A stretch of DNA of 64,000 nucleotides from Rhizobiaceae bacterium. GTDB lineage: Bacteria > Pseudomonadota > Alphaproteobacteria > Rhizobiales > Rhizobiaceae. Shown here in pieces: positions 19,515-30,700 of this stretch. The notes below the pieces were generated by a model. The model was not told the origin of the DNA. It made no database searches and was given only the letters and a program-made list of their open reading frames with translations. The stretch lies in assembly GCA_019635795.1 (NCBI GenBank), contig JAHBYV010000017.1, positions 1 to 64,000 of the forward strand, in the 5' to 3' direction. Positions within the stretch are counted from its first letter, which is position 1. Each line of letters opens with the position of its first letter. The translations under genes and the position numbers were made by a program.

Positions 19515-19931
19515 TCAATTATTTGGAACGGCGGGCGCGCTCGGTGCAGCTGGCTGAGCAGCGGCGGGTGCTCCATCTTCGGAGGGCGCACTATCACCTT
19601 GTGCGGGCGCCGATGGCGCAGAGCCACCCAATTGATCAAGTACACCGCGATTCGAGCCCTGTTCAGTCTGTGTCGCGGGCAACCGGTCCAGAATATCGGT
19701 TGGGCGCTCGGTATAATACCTGGCCAGAATGGAAAGCAGCAGCGAAGAAATGAAGAATGCTGCGGCGAGAAAGGCCGTCGCGCGGGTCAACGCATTGGCA
19801 GCGCCGCGAGCGGACATGAAACCTGATCCACCACCTATTCCAAGCCCGCCGCCCTCGGAGCGTTGCAAGAGCACAACCCCGACAAGCGCGAGAACAATCA
19901 TCAAGTGAATTACGATGATAACGGTTTCCAT
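19515..19931 (-). CDS. secG: preprotein translocase subunit SecG
   Basis: A 138-residue inner-membrane subunit of the Sec translocon. It has two membrane helices (about 3-22 and 50-70) around the conserved loop LLQRSEGGGLGIGGG. A long Ala/Pro/Ser-rich C-terminal tail is usual in this group. It lies between tpiA and the L,D-transpeptidase gene, in the same direction as tpiA (135 bases apart). Confidence 0.95.
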   Translation of the reverse strand: METVIIVIHLMIVLALVGVVLLQRSEGGGLGIGGGSGFMSARGAANALTRATAFLAAAFFISSLLLSILARYYTERPTDILDRLPATQTEQGSNRGVLDQLGGSAPSAPAQGDSAPSEDGAPAAAQPAAPSAPAVPNN

Positions 19932-20066
19932 CGATACTGCCTGTCGTTAGTGTGCCCATCCGGCTGACGCGCGGAAGGCGGCTTCTTATAACGGTTTGTG
20001 GGCATTTCCAAGCCCACGACACATATGGGTTCGAGCTTTGGCCTCTCAAGACCCTGACCGACCTTT

Positions 20067-20831
20067 TCAGGCCGGACGGCAAGCTTCTGCAATTCCCACA
20101 AAATCCGATGCTTTAAGGCTAGCGCCGCCAACCAGCGCACCATTCACGTTCTGGACTGAAAGAAGCTCTTGTGCATTTGAAGGCTTTACAGAGCCACCAT
20201 AGAGGATTCGAATAGTTTCAAAACCCTCACCGAGATGGCGCGAAAGCTCCGAACGAATATGAGCATGCGCGGCAGCAACGTCAGGCAGCGTTGGTGTGAG
20301 GCCAGTGCCGATAGCCCAAACCGGCTCATATGCGATCACCGTATTTGAAGCTGTTGCACCCTGTGGCACAGAACCTTCGATCTGCGCAGTAAGAACATCC
20401 AGCGTAAGGCTTTTTTCACGCTGGCTTTGTGTCTCGCCGATGCAAATAATTGCCGTCAGGCCCGCTCTCCACGCAGCGAGAGCCTTCTTTTGTACGATTT
20501 CATTCGTTTCGCCATGATCCGTCCGGCGTTCCGAATGACCAACTATCACAAAGCCGGCACCTGCATCCTTCAGCATCTCAGCGGATATATCGCCGGTATG
20601 CGCGCCGCTTTGCGTTATCGCGCAGTCTTGACCGCCCACTCGCACGGGCGTTGAGGAAAGCACATCATGCGCCCGCGCAACTAACGTCGCCGGAGGACAT
20701 ATAAGCGCGTCAACCTGAACATCGAACCCATGTGTAAAAGCTTTTCCTATAGCAACCAGTTCCGGCACAGATGCTGATGTGCCGTTCATCTTCCAGTTGC
20801 CCGCGATCAATGGGCGTATCGAAGTGGTCAC
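20067..20831 (-). CDS. tpiA: triosephosphate isomerase
   Basis: A 254-residue TIM-barrel enzyme interconverting dihydroxyacetone phosphate and glyceraldehyde 3-phosphate. Visible sites are NWKMNG (substrate lysine), GHSERR (catalytic histidine) and [10 protein letters not shown] (catalytic glutamate and loop 6), then YGGSVK phosphate binding. Divergent from ppiD with a 150-base promoter region. Confidence 0.97.
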   Translation of the reverse strand: MTTSIRPLIAGNWKMNGTSASVPELVAIGKAFTHGFDVQVDALICPPATLVARAHDVLSSTPVRVGGQDCAITQSGAHTGDISAEMLKDAGAGFVIVGHSERRTDHGETNEIVQKKALAAWRAGLTAIICIGETQSQREKSLTLDVLTAQIEGSVPQGATASNTVIAYEPVWAIGTGLTPTLPDVAAAHAHIRSELSRHLGEGFETIRILYGGSVKPSNAQELLSVQNVNGALVGGASLKASDFVGIAEACRPA

Positions 20832-20981
20832 AGCGCGGTCTCCTCAATTAACTTTGAGCCTTCCCTACCAAAATGCGAACACAAAGCAATCGACACTGAA
20901 GCCCAAGGGCGCTATTGGCGATTGCCTCTGTCTGTTAATGCTGGTTAAGCGCACATTCTGGTGAGAACGGAAAAAGACTGA

Positions 20982-22874
20982 ATGCTTGATTCTCTGCGCA
21001 GGGCGACTCAAACGTGGATCGCCAAGTTACTTTTTATAATTCTCGTCATCAGCTTTGTCGGCTGGGGCGTGAGCGGGCAGATACAAAACGGTCCCTCTAT
21101 GGATACGGTGGTGACTGTCGGCGACACGTCAGTCAGCCCCACCGAATACAGACTGGCTTACGATAGAGCGGTTGCGATCATGTCGCAGCAATTCGGGACG
21201 CGTTTGACTGTCGAGCAAACCCGTATGTTCGGGCTTCCCCAGCAAGTGCTCGGCACCCTGGTGGGTGGCGCGGTTCTGAGTGAACAGGCGCGCCGTCTCG
21301 GTCTGGGACTGTCCAAAGACAGAATCGCAACCCTGACCGCCGAGGATCCTGCCTTCCGTGGATCGGATGGGCGCTTCGATCGCCAGCAATTCGACTACGT
21401 TTTGCGGCAAGTAGGAATGTCTGCACAGGATTATTTCGACACGCGCGCTAACGAGGCCGTGCGATTGCAGATCGTGGATGCGGCTGCCAACGGAATGGAC
21501 GCCCCCGCCACATTCCTTCGCGCGGTTGCACTTTATCGCGGCGAAGATCGCACCGTTGAATATGTAGTCTTGCCGAAATCGTTGGTCGAACCCATCGAGG
21601 AACCTTCTGCTGAGATTTTGGCCAAATGGTTCGACGAGAACAAAGCGAAGTACTCTGCACCAGAATACCGAAAAATCGCCTATGTGAAGCTTGAGCCAGA
21701 AGACATCGCTGACACCACTGCCATTGCAGATGAGCAGGTGAAGCAGGACTACGAGGCCCACAAGGATCGCTACACCACGCCTGAGACGCGTGCTGTGGAT
21801 CAACTTGTGTTTTCATCGGAAGAGGAAGCACGCAAAGTTTCGGAGGAATTGAAATCCGGCGTTGTTTCATTTGATGCCGCGGTGGCGGCGCAAAACAAGC
21901 AAGCATCTGATGTCTCGCTCGGCTCCATAGCCAAGGATTCGTTTCCGGATAAGGCAGTTGCAGAGGCAGCCTTCAGCTTGATCGAAGGGCAAACCAGCGA
22001 CGTGGTCGCGGGCACTTTTGGGCCGGTTATCCTCCGCGTCAGCAAAATCAATCCGCAGGTGGTCAAGACGCTGGCCGAAGTTCAGGATGAGATTCGCAAA
22101 GACCTGGCGCTGACTGAAGCCAACCGCATTCTGCTTGACGTTCACGATGCTTATGAAGATGCCAGAGCTGGCGGGGCCTCGCTTGAGGATGCTGCGCAGC
22201 AGATGAAATTGAAGGTCGTCACAGTTGAGGCTGTGGACCGGCAAGGCAAGCGTCCAGACAGTACGGTGATCGACAATCTTCCAGCGTCCGCCGAGCTTCT
22301 CGAAGGCGCTTTCCAGGCTGAGGTGAAAGCAGAAAATCAGCCACTGAATATTGGTTCTACGGGGTATGTATTTTACGAAGTCGAATCCGTCGAACCGGCA
22401 CGAGACCGCAAACTCGATGAGGTCAAGGAGCAAGTGGTTGCGGACTGGAAAGCCAATCAAGCGTCCCAGCGCTTGCAGGCTAAGGGCGATGATTTGGCAA
22501 AGAAGGCAGCCGACAGCAATGGCTTCGACGCCGCGGTATCCGCACTTGGCCTTGAGAAACAGACAAAGCGCGGACTAAAGCGCGGCGCAAATGATGTTGA
22601 CTTTGGCCAGGAAGGCGTTGCCGCGGTATTTGCAGTCGCTGACGGACAGACAGGGCAGTTCAACGGCCCGGACGGAGAGTCTCGCATAGTATTCAGGGTA
22701 GTTGAGACGATTCAGCCAGCCAACGCTGACGCCTCTTCAATTCCGGAAGATGCTCGTAACACTTTTGCGGATGGCATGGCGAACGACCTGATCGATCAAT
22801 TGGTGCAACGGCTTCGTGGAGAATACGATGTCGAAATCAATCAGGCAGCTATCGATCGCGCGTTGAGTTTCTGA
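20982..22874 (+). CDS. ppiD: membrane-anchored periplasmic peptidyl-prolyl isomerase PpiD-like
   Basis: A 630-residue chaperone/isomerase. It has an N-terminal membrane anchor (IAKLLFIILVISFVGWGVSG, about 13-32), a SurA-N-type chaperone region (about 35-230) and a parvulin-type region (about 240-370), followed by a C-terminal chaperone part. It helps fold proteins emerging from the Sec translocon in the periplasm. The parvulin part is divergent, so isomerase activity may be weak, as reported for PpiD. It starts the rightward run that continues with trpD, with only 6 bases between. Confidence 0.9.
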   Translation: MLDSLRRATQTWIAKLLFIILVISFVGWGVSGQIQNGPSMDTVVTVGDTSVSPTEYRLAYDRAVAIMSQQFGTRLTVEQTRMFGLPQQVLGTLVGGAVLSEQARRLGLGLSKDRIATLTAEDPAFRGSDGRFDRQQFDYVLRQVGMSAQDYFDTRANEAVRLQIVDAAANGMDAPATFLRAVALYRGEDRTVEYVVLPKSLVEPIEEPSAEILAKWFDENKAKYSAPEYRKIAYVKLEPEDIADTTAIADEQVKQDYEAHKDRYTTPETRAVDQLVFSSEEEARKVSEELKSGVVSFDAAVAAQNKQASDVSLGSIAKDSFPDKAVAEAAFSLIEGQTSDVVAGTFGPVILRVSKINPQVVKTLAEVQDEIRKDLALTEANRILLDVHDAYEDARAGGASLEDAAQQMKLKVVTVEAVDRQGKRPDSTVIDNLPASAELLEGAFQAEVKAENQPLNIGSTGYVFYEVESVEPARDRKLDEVKEQVVADWKANQASQRLQAKGDDLAKKAADSNGFDAAVSALGLEKQTKRGLKRGANDVDFGQEGVAAVFAVADGQTGQFNGPDGESRIVFRVVETIQPANADASSIPEDARNTFADGMANDLIDQLVQRLRGEYDVEINQAAIDRALSF

Positions 22875-22880
22875 GGCACC

Positions 22881-23891
22881 ATGAGCGCACTAAAACCACA
22901 CATTGCGAAGGTCGCTTCAGGCAACTCCCTTTCGTTCGAAGAAGCCAAAGAGGCTTTCGAAATTATCATGTCGGGCGATGCCACGCCCGGCCAGATCGGC
23001 GGCTTCCTTATGGCGCTGCGAGTGCGGGGTGAGACGATCGACGAGATCGGTGGTGCCGTGTCAACCATGCGTGATAAGATGGTACGCGTGAATGCACCAG
23101 AATCTGCAGTGGATATCGTCGGAACCGGTGGGGACGGTCAGCACAGCCTCAACATTTCAACAGCTTCCGCCTTTGTCATTGCGGGTGCTGGTGTTCCTGT
23201 CGCGAAGCATGGCAATCGGAATCTATCCTCTCAGACTGGATCGGCCGATGTCCTCACGGCCTTGGGCGTGAAGCTCGACATCGATGCCTCGCAAATCAGC
23301 CGCTGCATCAATGAAGCAGGCATCGGCTTCATGTTCGCGCCCTCACACCACCCCGCAATGCGCCATGTAGGCCCGACGCGGGTTGAGCTTGGTACGCGAA
23401 CAATATTCAACCTGTTGGGGCCACTATCAAACCCCGCAGGTGTCAAGCGCCAACTCGTGGGGGTTTTTGCTCCGGAATGGATCGTGCCGGTCGCCGAAAC
23501 GCTTCGTACCCTCGGCGCGGTACACGCATGGGTCGTCCATGGCGACGGCTTTGACGAGATCACGGCAACGGGTGTGACTGAGGTCGCCGAGCTGAAATCC
23601 GGGAAAGTCGATGCATTTTCCGTGCAACCTTCAGACGTTGGCCTGCCAATGTACAGCAAGGAAGAACTAAGAGGTGGTGACCCTGCCGCCAACGCCGGTG
23701 CGCTCAACGCCTTGCTGGAAGGCGCGCCTGGAGCATATCGGGATACCGTGCTGATGAACGCAGGAGCCGGGCTTCTTGTGGCTGGCATGGTAGCCAACTA
23801 CAAGGAAGGCGTAGAACGCGCAGCAGCGGTCATCGATAGCGGCCAAGCCCTTGCGACACTTCAGCGACTTATAAAGGTTTCAAACAGCTGA
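22881..23891 (+). CDS. trpD: anthranilate phosphoribosyltransferase
   Basis: A 336-residue tryptophan pathway enzyme joining anthranilate to PRPP. The PRPP site GTGGDG lies near residue 78 and is followed by [10 protein letters not shown] and [37 protein letters not shown] is also diagnostic. It overlaps trpC by one base (TGATG). Confidence 0.98.
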   Translation: MSALKPHIAKVASGNSLSFEEAKEAFEIIMSGDATPGQIGGFLMALRVRGETIDEIGGAVSTMRDKMVRVNAPESAVDIVGTGGDGQHSLNISTASAFVIAGAGVPVAKHGNRNLSSQTGSADVLTALGVKLDIDASQISRCINEAGIGFMFAPSHHPAMRHVGPTRVELGTRTIFNLLGPLSNPAGVKRQLVGVFAPEWIVPVAETLRTLGAVHAWVVHGDGFDEITATGVTEVAELKSGKVDAFSVQPSDVGLPMYSKEELRGGDPAANAGALNALLEGAPGAYRDTVLMNAGAGLLVAGMVANYKEGVERAAAVIDSGQALATLQRLIKVSNS

Positions 23892-24709
23892 TGGCTGACA
23901 TACTTCGCAAAATAGAAATCTATAAGCGTCAGGAAATCGAGGCTGCTAAATCGCAGATTTCGCTGACGGATATTAAAGCACACGCCAAGAATGCGGATGC
24001 GCCACGCGGTTTCCTCAAGGCGTTGCAGGCCAGAAGCGACGAAGGCATGATCGGTCTGATAGCCGAAATAAAGAAAGCCAGCCCGTCGAAAGGTCTCATT
24101 CGAGCAGATTTTGACCCTCCTACCCTTGCAAAAGCCTATCAGGCAGGCGGTGCAGCATGTCTTTCTGTTTTAACTGATCGCCCTTCATTTCAAGGCGCGC
24201 CCGAATATCTGACCAACGCGCGGCAAGCAGTTTCTTTACCTGTACTGCGGAAGGACTTCATGTTTGATCCATACCAGGTCTATGAGGCTCGGGCTTGGGG
24301 CGCTGACTGTATCCTCCTCATCATGGCAAGCCTGAATGACGCCGTAGCTGCTGTTCTGGAAGATACTGCATTCGAGTTGGGAATGGACGTCCTGATTGAA
24401 GTCCACGATGAACCTGAAATGGATCGCGCTCTAAAACTTCAATCGCGACTCGTGGGCATTAACAATCGTGACCTGCGCACCTTTAACGTGTCGTTGGAAA
24501 CGTCTGAAAAGCTCGCAGGAATGGTTCCCGAATCTCACCTTCTCGTTAGTGAGAGTGGTATTTTCACGCACGCAGATTGTGAACGGCTTGGCAAGTCTGG
24601 CATCTCAACGTTTCTGGTCGGTGAAAGCCTCATGCGGCAGGACGATGTGGCCTCAGCTACCGCAATTCTGCTCGGCAATAGTGCCCCCGCCCATTTGGCA
24701 AGCGCCTGA
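23891..24709 (+). CDS. trpC: indole-3-glycerol phosphate synthase
   Basis: A 272-residue TIM-barrel enzyme making indole-glycerol phosphate. The family motifs [35 protein letters not shown] and VSESGI are all present. It is a single-function protein, not fused to TrpF. Coupled to trpD upstream; moaC starts 3 bases downstream. Confidence 0.98.
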   Translation: MADILRKIEIYKRQEIEAAKSQISLTDIKAHAKNADAPRGFLKALQARSDEGMIGLIAEIKKASPSKGLIRADFDPPTLAKAYQAGGAACLSVLTDRPSFQGAPEYLTNARQAVSLPVLRKDFMFDPYQVYEARAWGADCILLIMASLNDAVAAVLEDTAFELGMDVLIEVHDEPEMDRALKLQSRLVGINNRDLRTFNVSLETSEKLAGMVPESHLLVSESGIFTHADCERLGKSGISTFLVGESLMRQDDVASATAILLGNSAPAHLASA

Positions 24710-24711
24710 CC

Positions 24712-25191
24712 ATGCCCAAACTCACACATATCGACGAGCAAGGCCGCGCCAGCATGGTCGACGTGGGTGAGAAGAACGACACTGCGCGGATAGCGGTCGC
24801 AGAGGGCTTCGTGGTTATGCGCAAAGAAACCCTCGCCATGATCATCGGTGGCAATGCACCGAAGGGAGATGTCATTGCGACGGCCCGGATCGCCGGGATC
24901 ATGGCCGCCAAGAAAGCCTCAGATCTTATTCCTCTTTGCCACCCGCTCCTTTTGAATAAAGTGTCCGTGGAAATTGAAGCGGACGAAAGCCTGCCCGGCC
25001 TGCATGTAACCGCAAATGTGCGTGTTACCGGCAAGACGGGGGTGGAGATGGAGGCGCTGACCGCCGTTTCGATTGCCTGTCTTACGCTTTACGATATGGC
25101 AAAGGCAACCGACCGAGGAATGAGCATTACGAATGTCCGGCTTGTTGAGAAGGCCGGTGGCAAGTCTGGAGCTTATCGTCGGGGGGAATAA
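24712..25191 (+). CDS. moaC: cyclic pyranopterin monophosphate synthase MoaC
   Basis: A 159-residue enzyme that turns the MoaA product into cyclic pyranopterin monophosphate. The signature [13 protein letters not shown] and the segments [15 protein letters not shown] and [11 protein letters not shown] are present. It shares one base with moeA (TAATG). Placement beside trpDC is typical of this order of bacteria. Confidence 0.98.
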   Translation: MPKLTHIDEQGRASMVDVGEKNDTARIAVAEGFVVMRKETLAMIIGGNAPKGDVIATARIAGIMAAKKASDLIPLCHPLLLNKVSVEIEADESLPGLHVTANVRVTGKTGVEMEALTAVSIACLTLYDMAKATDRGMSITNVRLVEKAGGKSGAYRRGE

Positions 25192-26396
25192 TGGCACTTT
25201 TGCCAGTCGAAGAAGCCCTTTCCCGCGTCCTCGAGACAGCCAAGCCAACGGACGAAGAAAAGCTGGCTCTGAATGAAGCTGCTGGCCGGATTTTGTCCAG
25301 ACCAGTTTACTCACTGCGTACGCATCCCCCTTTTAACGCATCTGCAATGGATGGCTACGCGGTTCGCTTCGCTGATCTATCGAAAGCGCCGGCCAAGTTA
25401 CGCATTATTGGACAATCAGCGGCAGGTTCCGGTTTTCACGGAAGTATCGGGTTCCGTGAAACTGTACGGATTTTCACTGGTGCCCCGGTTCCGCGAGGAG
25501 CTGATACGGTCATTATTCAGGAGAATACGCACAATCTCGATGGCGACGAAGTGGAAATCCTTCAACCCGCGCCGCTTGGCAAAAACATACGGCAGCAAGC
25601 GCTCGATTTTTCCGAGGGCGATTTACTGCTTGAGAGAGGTCGGTCACTGGATCCTGCTGCACTGTCGCTTGCCGCAGCAGGAAACCACACTTCGGTTTTT
25701 GTTTGGAAGAAGCCTGTTGTCGCTCTGATTGCAACCGGCGACGAGTTGGTGCCACCCGGTGATGTCCTTGGACCGGATCAGATTATCTCCTCAAATTCTT
25801 ACGGCGTGGCGGCAATCATCAAAGAGGCTGGCGGCACTGTAATTGATCTGGGAATAGTCCCAGACAATCGTGAACTATTACACGCAGCGGTTCAGAGCGC
25901 ATTGGACTCACGCGCAGATGTTGTTGTCACACTCGGCGGCGCTTCCGTCGGCGACCATGATTTCGTAAATCCCGTTCTCACTGCGCACGGTTTTCGGTTT
26001 GATTTCTGGAAGATCGCAATGCGACCGGGAAAGCCATTGATGTTCGGGAGATTGGGCACAAGCCGTTGTCTTGGTCTGCCGGGCAATCCAGTCTCAAGCC
26101 TTATATGCTCGCACTTGTTCTTGAAGCCGTTAATATACGCCCTTGGAGGGCAAAAGCAGCCAAATAATATCACCGACGCGATTCTTGAGGTGCCGTTAGC
26201 AGCGAATGACTCCCGTCAGGATTATGTCCGCGCCACCGCAGAAATGCGAAACGGGACTATGTACGTCCAACCGTTTGAACAGCAAGATTCCTCCCTACTG
26301 CGAGCTCTCGCTGACGCCAATTGTGCAATCATACGTCCACCAGAGGCCAGTCCGGCCAAAAAGGGCGACAGTTGCCAAATCATGCTGCTTCGCTGA
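25191..26396 (+). CDS. moeA: molybdopterin molybdenumtransferase MoeA
   Basis: A 401-residue enzyme inserting molybdate into adenylated molybdopterin. Visible motifs are PPFNASAMDGYA, GAPVPRGADTVI, SNSYGV, the LGGASVGDHDF nucleotide site and MRPGKPLMFG, then GLPGNPVSS. Domain order matches E. coli MoeA. Coupled to moaC upstream. Confidence 0.97.
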   Translation: MALLPVEEALSRVLETAKPTDEEKLALNEAAGRILSRPVYSLRTHPPFNASAMDGYAVRFADLSKAPAKLRIIGQSAAGSGFHGSIGFRETVRIFTGAPVPRGADTVIIQENTHNLDGDEVEILQPAPLGKNIRQQALDFSEGDLLLERGRSLDPAALSLAAAGNHTSVFVWKKPVVALIATGDELVPPGDVLGPDQIISSNSYGVAAIIKEAGGTVIDLGIVPDNRELLHAAVQSALDSRADVVVTLGGASVGDHDFVNPVLTAHGFRFDFWKIAMRPGKPLMFGRLGTSRCLGLPGNPVSSLICSHLFLKPLIYALGGQKQPNNITDAILEVPLAANDSRQDYVRATAEMRNGTMYVQPFEQQDSSLLRALADANCAIIRPPEASPAKKGDSCQIMLLR

Positions 26397-26446
26397 ACGA
26401 TGCCAAACCTTTCTGCCCACACTTAATAGAAAGTTAAACACTTGAA

Positions 26447-26461
26447 GAACACAACTGGAAC
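26447..26461 (-). promoter_or_regulatory. LexA (SOS) box upstream of lexA
   Basis: Read on the minus strand the site is GTTC-N7-GTTC (GTTCCAGTTGTGTTC), the alphaproteobacterial LexA operator. It lies 54 bases before the lexA ATG, which fits autorepression. Confidence 0.85.
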
Positions 26462-26515
26462 AGATAGTGTTTGTTCCTGATTTGTTTTTCGTCTGATTCC
26501 TTTGGTGGGCCACAC

Positions 26516-27229
26516 ATGTTGACGCGCAAGCAACACGAACTTCTCATTTTCATCCATGAGCGCATGAAGGAATCTGGAATCCCGCCTTCATTCGACGAAA
26601 TGAAAGAAGCGCTGGATCTGGCTTCCAAGTCTGGCATTCACCGTCTCATCACCGCGCTGGAAGAGCGCGGCTTTATTCGGAGGCTTCCCAATAGGGCAAG
26701 AGCATTGGAAGTACTCAGACTGCCGGATTCAATTGCACCCGGCCTTGGCGGACCAAGGAAATTTTCGCCAAGTGTAATTGAGGGTTCGCTCGGAAAGTCT
26801 TCGACCCCAGCTTCGTCGCGCCGTCCGCCAACGAGTGCTGACGATGTTGCAGTGGCTGTGCCTGTCATGGGACGGATCGCAGCCGGTGTTCCCATTGACG
26901 CCATACAGAATCACACGCACAGCATTTCTGTTCCTCCCGGCATGATCGCGGGGGGCGACCATTATGCCCTTGAGGTCAAGGGAGACTCGATGATCGAAGC
27001 CGGGATTTTTGATGGTGACACTGTGGTCATACGGCAGACAAATTCGGCTAATCCCGGCGATATTGTCGTTGCGCTGGTAGATGACGAAGAGGCTACCTTG
27101 AAGCGCTTTCGTCGCAAAGGAGCCTCCATCGCATTGGAAGCTGCAAATCCAAGCTATGAAACGCGTATATTTCCACCAGATCGAGTGAAGGTTCAGGGAC
27201 GGCTTGTCGGTTTGATCCGAGTTTATTGA
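26516..27229 (+). CDS. lexA: SOS-response repressor LexA
   Basis: A 237-residue repressor and autoprotease. The N-terminal winged helix ([13 protein letters not shown] to about 68) binds GTTC-N7-GTTC boxes. A long linker (about 70-112) leads to the S24 protease domain, with cleavage bond Ala123-Gly124 (RIAAGVP), nucleophile Ser158 (KGDSMIEAG) and general base Lys196. The ATG at 26516 fits family N-termini; an upstream in-frame extension to 26471 has no family character. It ends the ppiD-trp-moa-moe run and is followed by a strong terminator. Confidence 0.97.
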   Translation: MLTRKQHELLIFIHERMKESGIPPSFDEMKEALDLASKSGIHRLITALEERGFIRRLPNRARALEVLRLPDSIAPGLGGPRKFSPSVIEGSLGKSSTPASSRRPPTSADDVAVAVPVMGRIAAGVPIDAIQNHTHSISVPPGMIAGGDHYALEVKGDSMIEAGIFDGDTVVIRQTNSANPGDIVVALVDDEEATLKRFRRKGASIALEAANPSYETRIFPPDRVKVQGRLVGLIRVY

Positions 27230-27282
27230 CCCAAACCCTATCTCGTCGGGCGGTTTAACGCAGCTTGTGCTTTCCTATACGG

Positions 27283-27322
27283 ACGCGCGCATAATCGGTA
27301 TATGCGCGCGTTGTGCTTTTTT
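27283..27322 (+). terminator. Rho-independent terminator after lexA
   Basis: A perfect 11-base-pair stem, ACGCGCGCATA (27283-27293) with TATGCGCGCGT (27301-27311), has a seven-base loop and is followed by a T run (27317-27322). It isolates the adhesin gene from the lexA operon. Confidence 0.9.
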
Positions 27323-27792
27323 CGGAACCTGCCGTTTGAGCTCGTTTTTTAGGCATTTTTGATGCCCGGCTGAGCGCGTCTGATTGAGACGGCACAAATT
27401 GGGTAGCTGGGTGGAGGCAAAGTCCGTTTCTCCATAATATTGGATGTGACAGGTTCTTGCCCTTCTCATAGCGCGCCGGTTCCGGGCCGCAAACTTTGTT
27501 GTGACACGACTACGAACCCCATTTAGAACCTAGTCTACCGTGCATGAATAGTGATCGCACACGGTGTGTTCTGCGCATTTGCTATTTATCTTTTTCTTTT
27601 TTAGCATATTGTATTTTTTGATTCGAATTTTGTTTGGTGTTTGCGATGCCCTGCCCTCCCCCATTTGTTGCCACCAATTATCACAGAGACCACCGCTATC
27701 CCAACTTGCTCATTCACAAATTGTCCTGATCTACATCCTGGTTAGGGCAACCACGTAATCCGCTTCGCTTCCGCATTCTTACGAGATTCTAA
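27323..27792. other. long non-coding leader of the giant adhesin gene
   Basis: 470 bases with no convincing gene on either strand. The part at about 27580-27650 is markedly T-rich on the + strand, unlike the flanks. Just before it lies a perfect palindrome with one central base, CACAC-G-GTGTG at 27558-27568, a candidate regulator site. No clear -35/-10 pair was settled on, and the Shine-Dalgarno sequence before the adhesin ATG is weak (ACGAGA). Confidence 0.5.
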
Positions 27793-30700
27793 ATGGCCAC
27801 CTTATCTGTACTCACCGACCGCCCCAATACAGAGGTTAACGGAAGCATTTCTGCTCCTCAGGCACAGTCAAATCTCGTTATTCAAGACTCTGCGAGTAAT
27901 GTGACAAATTATATTCGCCAAGGAAGCGATCTAATCGTTCAGATGGAGAGCGGAAAGAGCTATCTTATCAGGAATTTCGCTATAAACGGGGCCGATTTTC
28001 ACAACCTGATATTTAGCCAAGGTAGCGTCAATACATTGGTTGATTTGTCTGGGGCGTTTATATCCGTACCAGCAGGCATTTTGCCTGCCGGAGCAATAAC
28101 TCTGGAAGTGTTAGGCGCTGGAACATCCACTGGCGTTCTTTTGGGCATACTCGGAACTGCCGTCGCTGTCGGCGGTGTCGGCGCGGCCTTGGCTACCGGA
28201 GGGGGTGGTGACACGACCGCCCCACACAAGCTATCCGCAATTAAGGTCCGTGATGATGTGGAAAATCTCACCGGCGAGCTTCAGTCAGGGGACTTGACCA
28301 ATGACAATCGCCCCACATTTAGCGGAACAGATGGCGAAGCGGGCGCGCGTGTTGAACTCAGGGACCGAAGCGGAGTGGTTCTGGCAACCACTACTGTTGC
28401 CGGCGACGGCACCTGGAGTCTGACGCCTTCAGATTCTTTATCTGAGGGTTTCAACAAACTCTCACTCGTACAGATTGATAGCGCTGGGAACGAAGGTGAA
28501 GCGGTCGAATTCGATATTATCGTCGATTCAGTTGCACCATCTGCACCCTCGGCAATTGCCACCTATATTGACGATGTCGGTTTGCCTACACCCGCATCAA
28601 CTGCGTCCGTCACCAACGATGTCAAGCCTTCTCTGAATATAGTTAAGCTAGTTGAAGGAAGTCCCGCTCTTTATGTCGACGGTGTACGTGTAGAGTCCAT
28701 TTATGACGCTGCAGCCGGCACTTTGACGCCTGTCCAAGCGCTCGCAGACGGGCAGCATAAATTCACTTGGACCATCACTGACAGTGCAGGCAATGAAAGC
28801 AAACAGAGTTCAGCATTCCTTCTGGCTGTCGATTCTACCCCTCCGCTGCAGACCATCGTAATTAACTCTATAGTTGATGATGCAGGATCGTTGCAGGGTA
28901 GTATCAGCTCTGGCTCAACAACAGACGATGGATCACCAACACTTTCAGGCATATTATCCGCTCGTCTTGGTCGGAATGAAAAGCTTGAGGTGCTACGCGA
29001 TGGCGTGGTCATCGGCACGGCTATTGTTAAAGGAACAGATTGGGTATTTTCAGACACCGGGTTAGCTGACGGAAGCCACAACTATACCCTTCGAATTGTC
29101 GATCAGGCCGGAAATGTCAGCGAAACATCGAATTCTTACAACATTCTGTTAGATACGCGCGTTCCATCGGCAATCGCGACAATAGTTGCGGCTAAAGACA
29201 CGTTCGGGGCTATACAGGGCAATGTACCGAACGGCGGCTTCACCAATGACGCCGGTCCTGAATTAATCGGAAACCTCTCCTCGCCTTTGGGTTCCGGTGA
29301 ATATCTTGAAATTTTGCGCGATGGCGTTTCCCTTGGTCAGGCTGTCGTAGAGGGCACAAGTTGGACCTTTAGCGACACGGATTTGGTTTATGGAGCCACT
29401 TATTCCTACTCAGTCCGCGTTGTGGATCGAGCCGGTAACATCGGCAGTCTTTCTAATACTTATACCATATCTATCGACCTTGTCGGCACCGTATCATTGA
29501 TTTCGGATGATCAAGGGACGATAACCGGTTCCATCGCGTCGGGAGCAACAACCGATGATACATCCCCTGTCTTGTCCGGAACGTTGACCGACACTCTGCC
29601 AACCGGTGGCGCACTTGAAGTGCTGCGCAATGGCGTGGTCATCGGCACGGCAACCGTCACCGGCACAAACTGGACCTATGCCGACACAGGCCTTCTCGAC
29701 GGCACAAGCTACAGCTATACGGTGCGGGTCCGCGATGCCGCCGGCAATGCCGGCACAGCCTCGGCCGCCCACACTATCATCATCGACACCAGCGTTCCGA
29801 CCGCAGCGATCAGCTCGATCACTGACGATGTGTCGCGCAATACCGGCACAATCGCAAGTGGCGGGATGACCAACGATGCCAGCCCGGCACTTGCGGGCAC
29901 ATTGTCAGCAGCGCTTGGTTCGGGAGACATTGTGCAGGTTCTGCGCGATGGCACGGTCATCGGCAATGCGACGGTCACCGGCACAAACTGGACCTATGCC
30001 GACACAGGTGTGACAGATGGCGCGCATTCCTACACGGTCAAGGTTGTAGACCTTGCAGGCAACAGCAGCACCACAGCTGCCTACGCCATCACGGTTGACA
30101 CGACGGCGCCAGGCACCCCCACGATCAAGACGATCTCCAACGACTATGGCACAGCGGGTGACTTCACCACCTATGCGAACTCGGTCGTCGTTACCGGTGA
30201 GGCGGAGGCTGGAATAACAGTTGAAATCCTGCTTGGTTCAACTGTTGTTGGCACCGCGACAGCTGACAGTACCGGCATCTGGCAGTCGGGCAACATTGAT
30301 ATCAGCTCGATAGCTATTGGCAGCTCAGGTACGCTCAAAGTGCGCGCCGTCGATACGGCGGGTAACGCTTCCGCCGACGTCACACAGACAGTCACCAAGT
30401 ATGAAACAACAATTAGCGCGAGCACTCTCGCGCCAACCCAAGGCTTCGTCATTCAGGGCGACACTGCCGGCGATAATTTTGGTCGCAGTGTTTCGCTGGC
30501 AGGCGACGTAAACGGCGACGGCATCGCTGATATGATCGTCGGCGCACCATACGGCGACGATGGTGGTACGACCGCAGGCGAGGCCTATATCATCTTCGGG
30601 CGCAGCAATGGCAATTTCGGAACACTGACCGGCGGGCGGAATGTACTCGACGTTACGAACCTTCTTCCAACCCAAGGTTTCATCATTCAGGGCGATACCA

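Noticed and set aside
21129-21803. 224-codon minus-strand frame inside ppiD
   Set aside because: Shadow of ppiD; composition is unlike a real protein and no start signal was seen.
27564-27758. 64-codon plus-strand open frame in the adhesin leader
   Set aside because: It spans the T-rich tract and encodes a chance Phe/Leu-rich peptide; there is no ribosome site.
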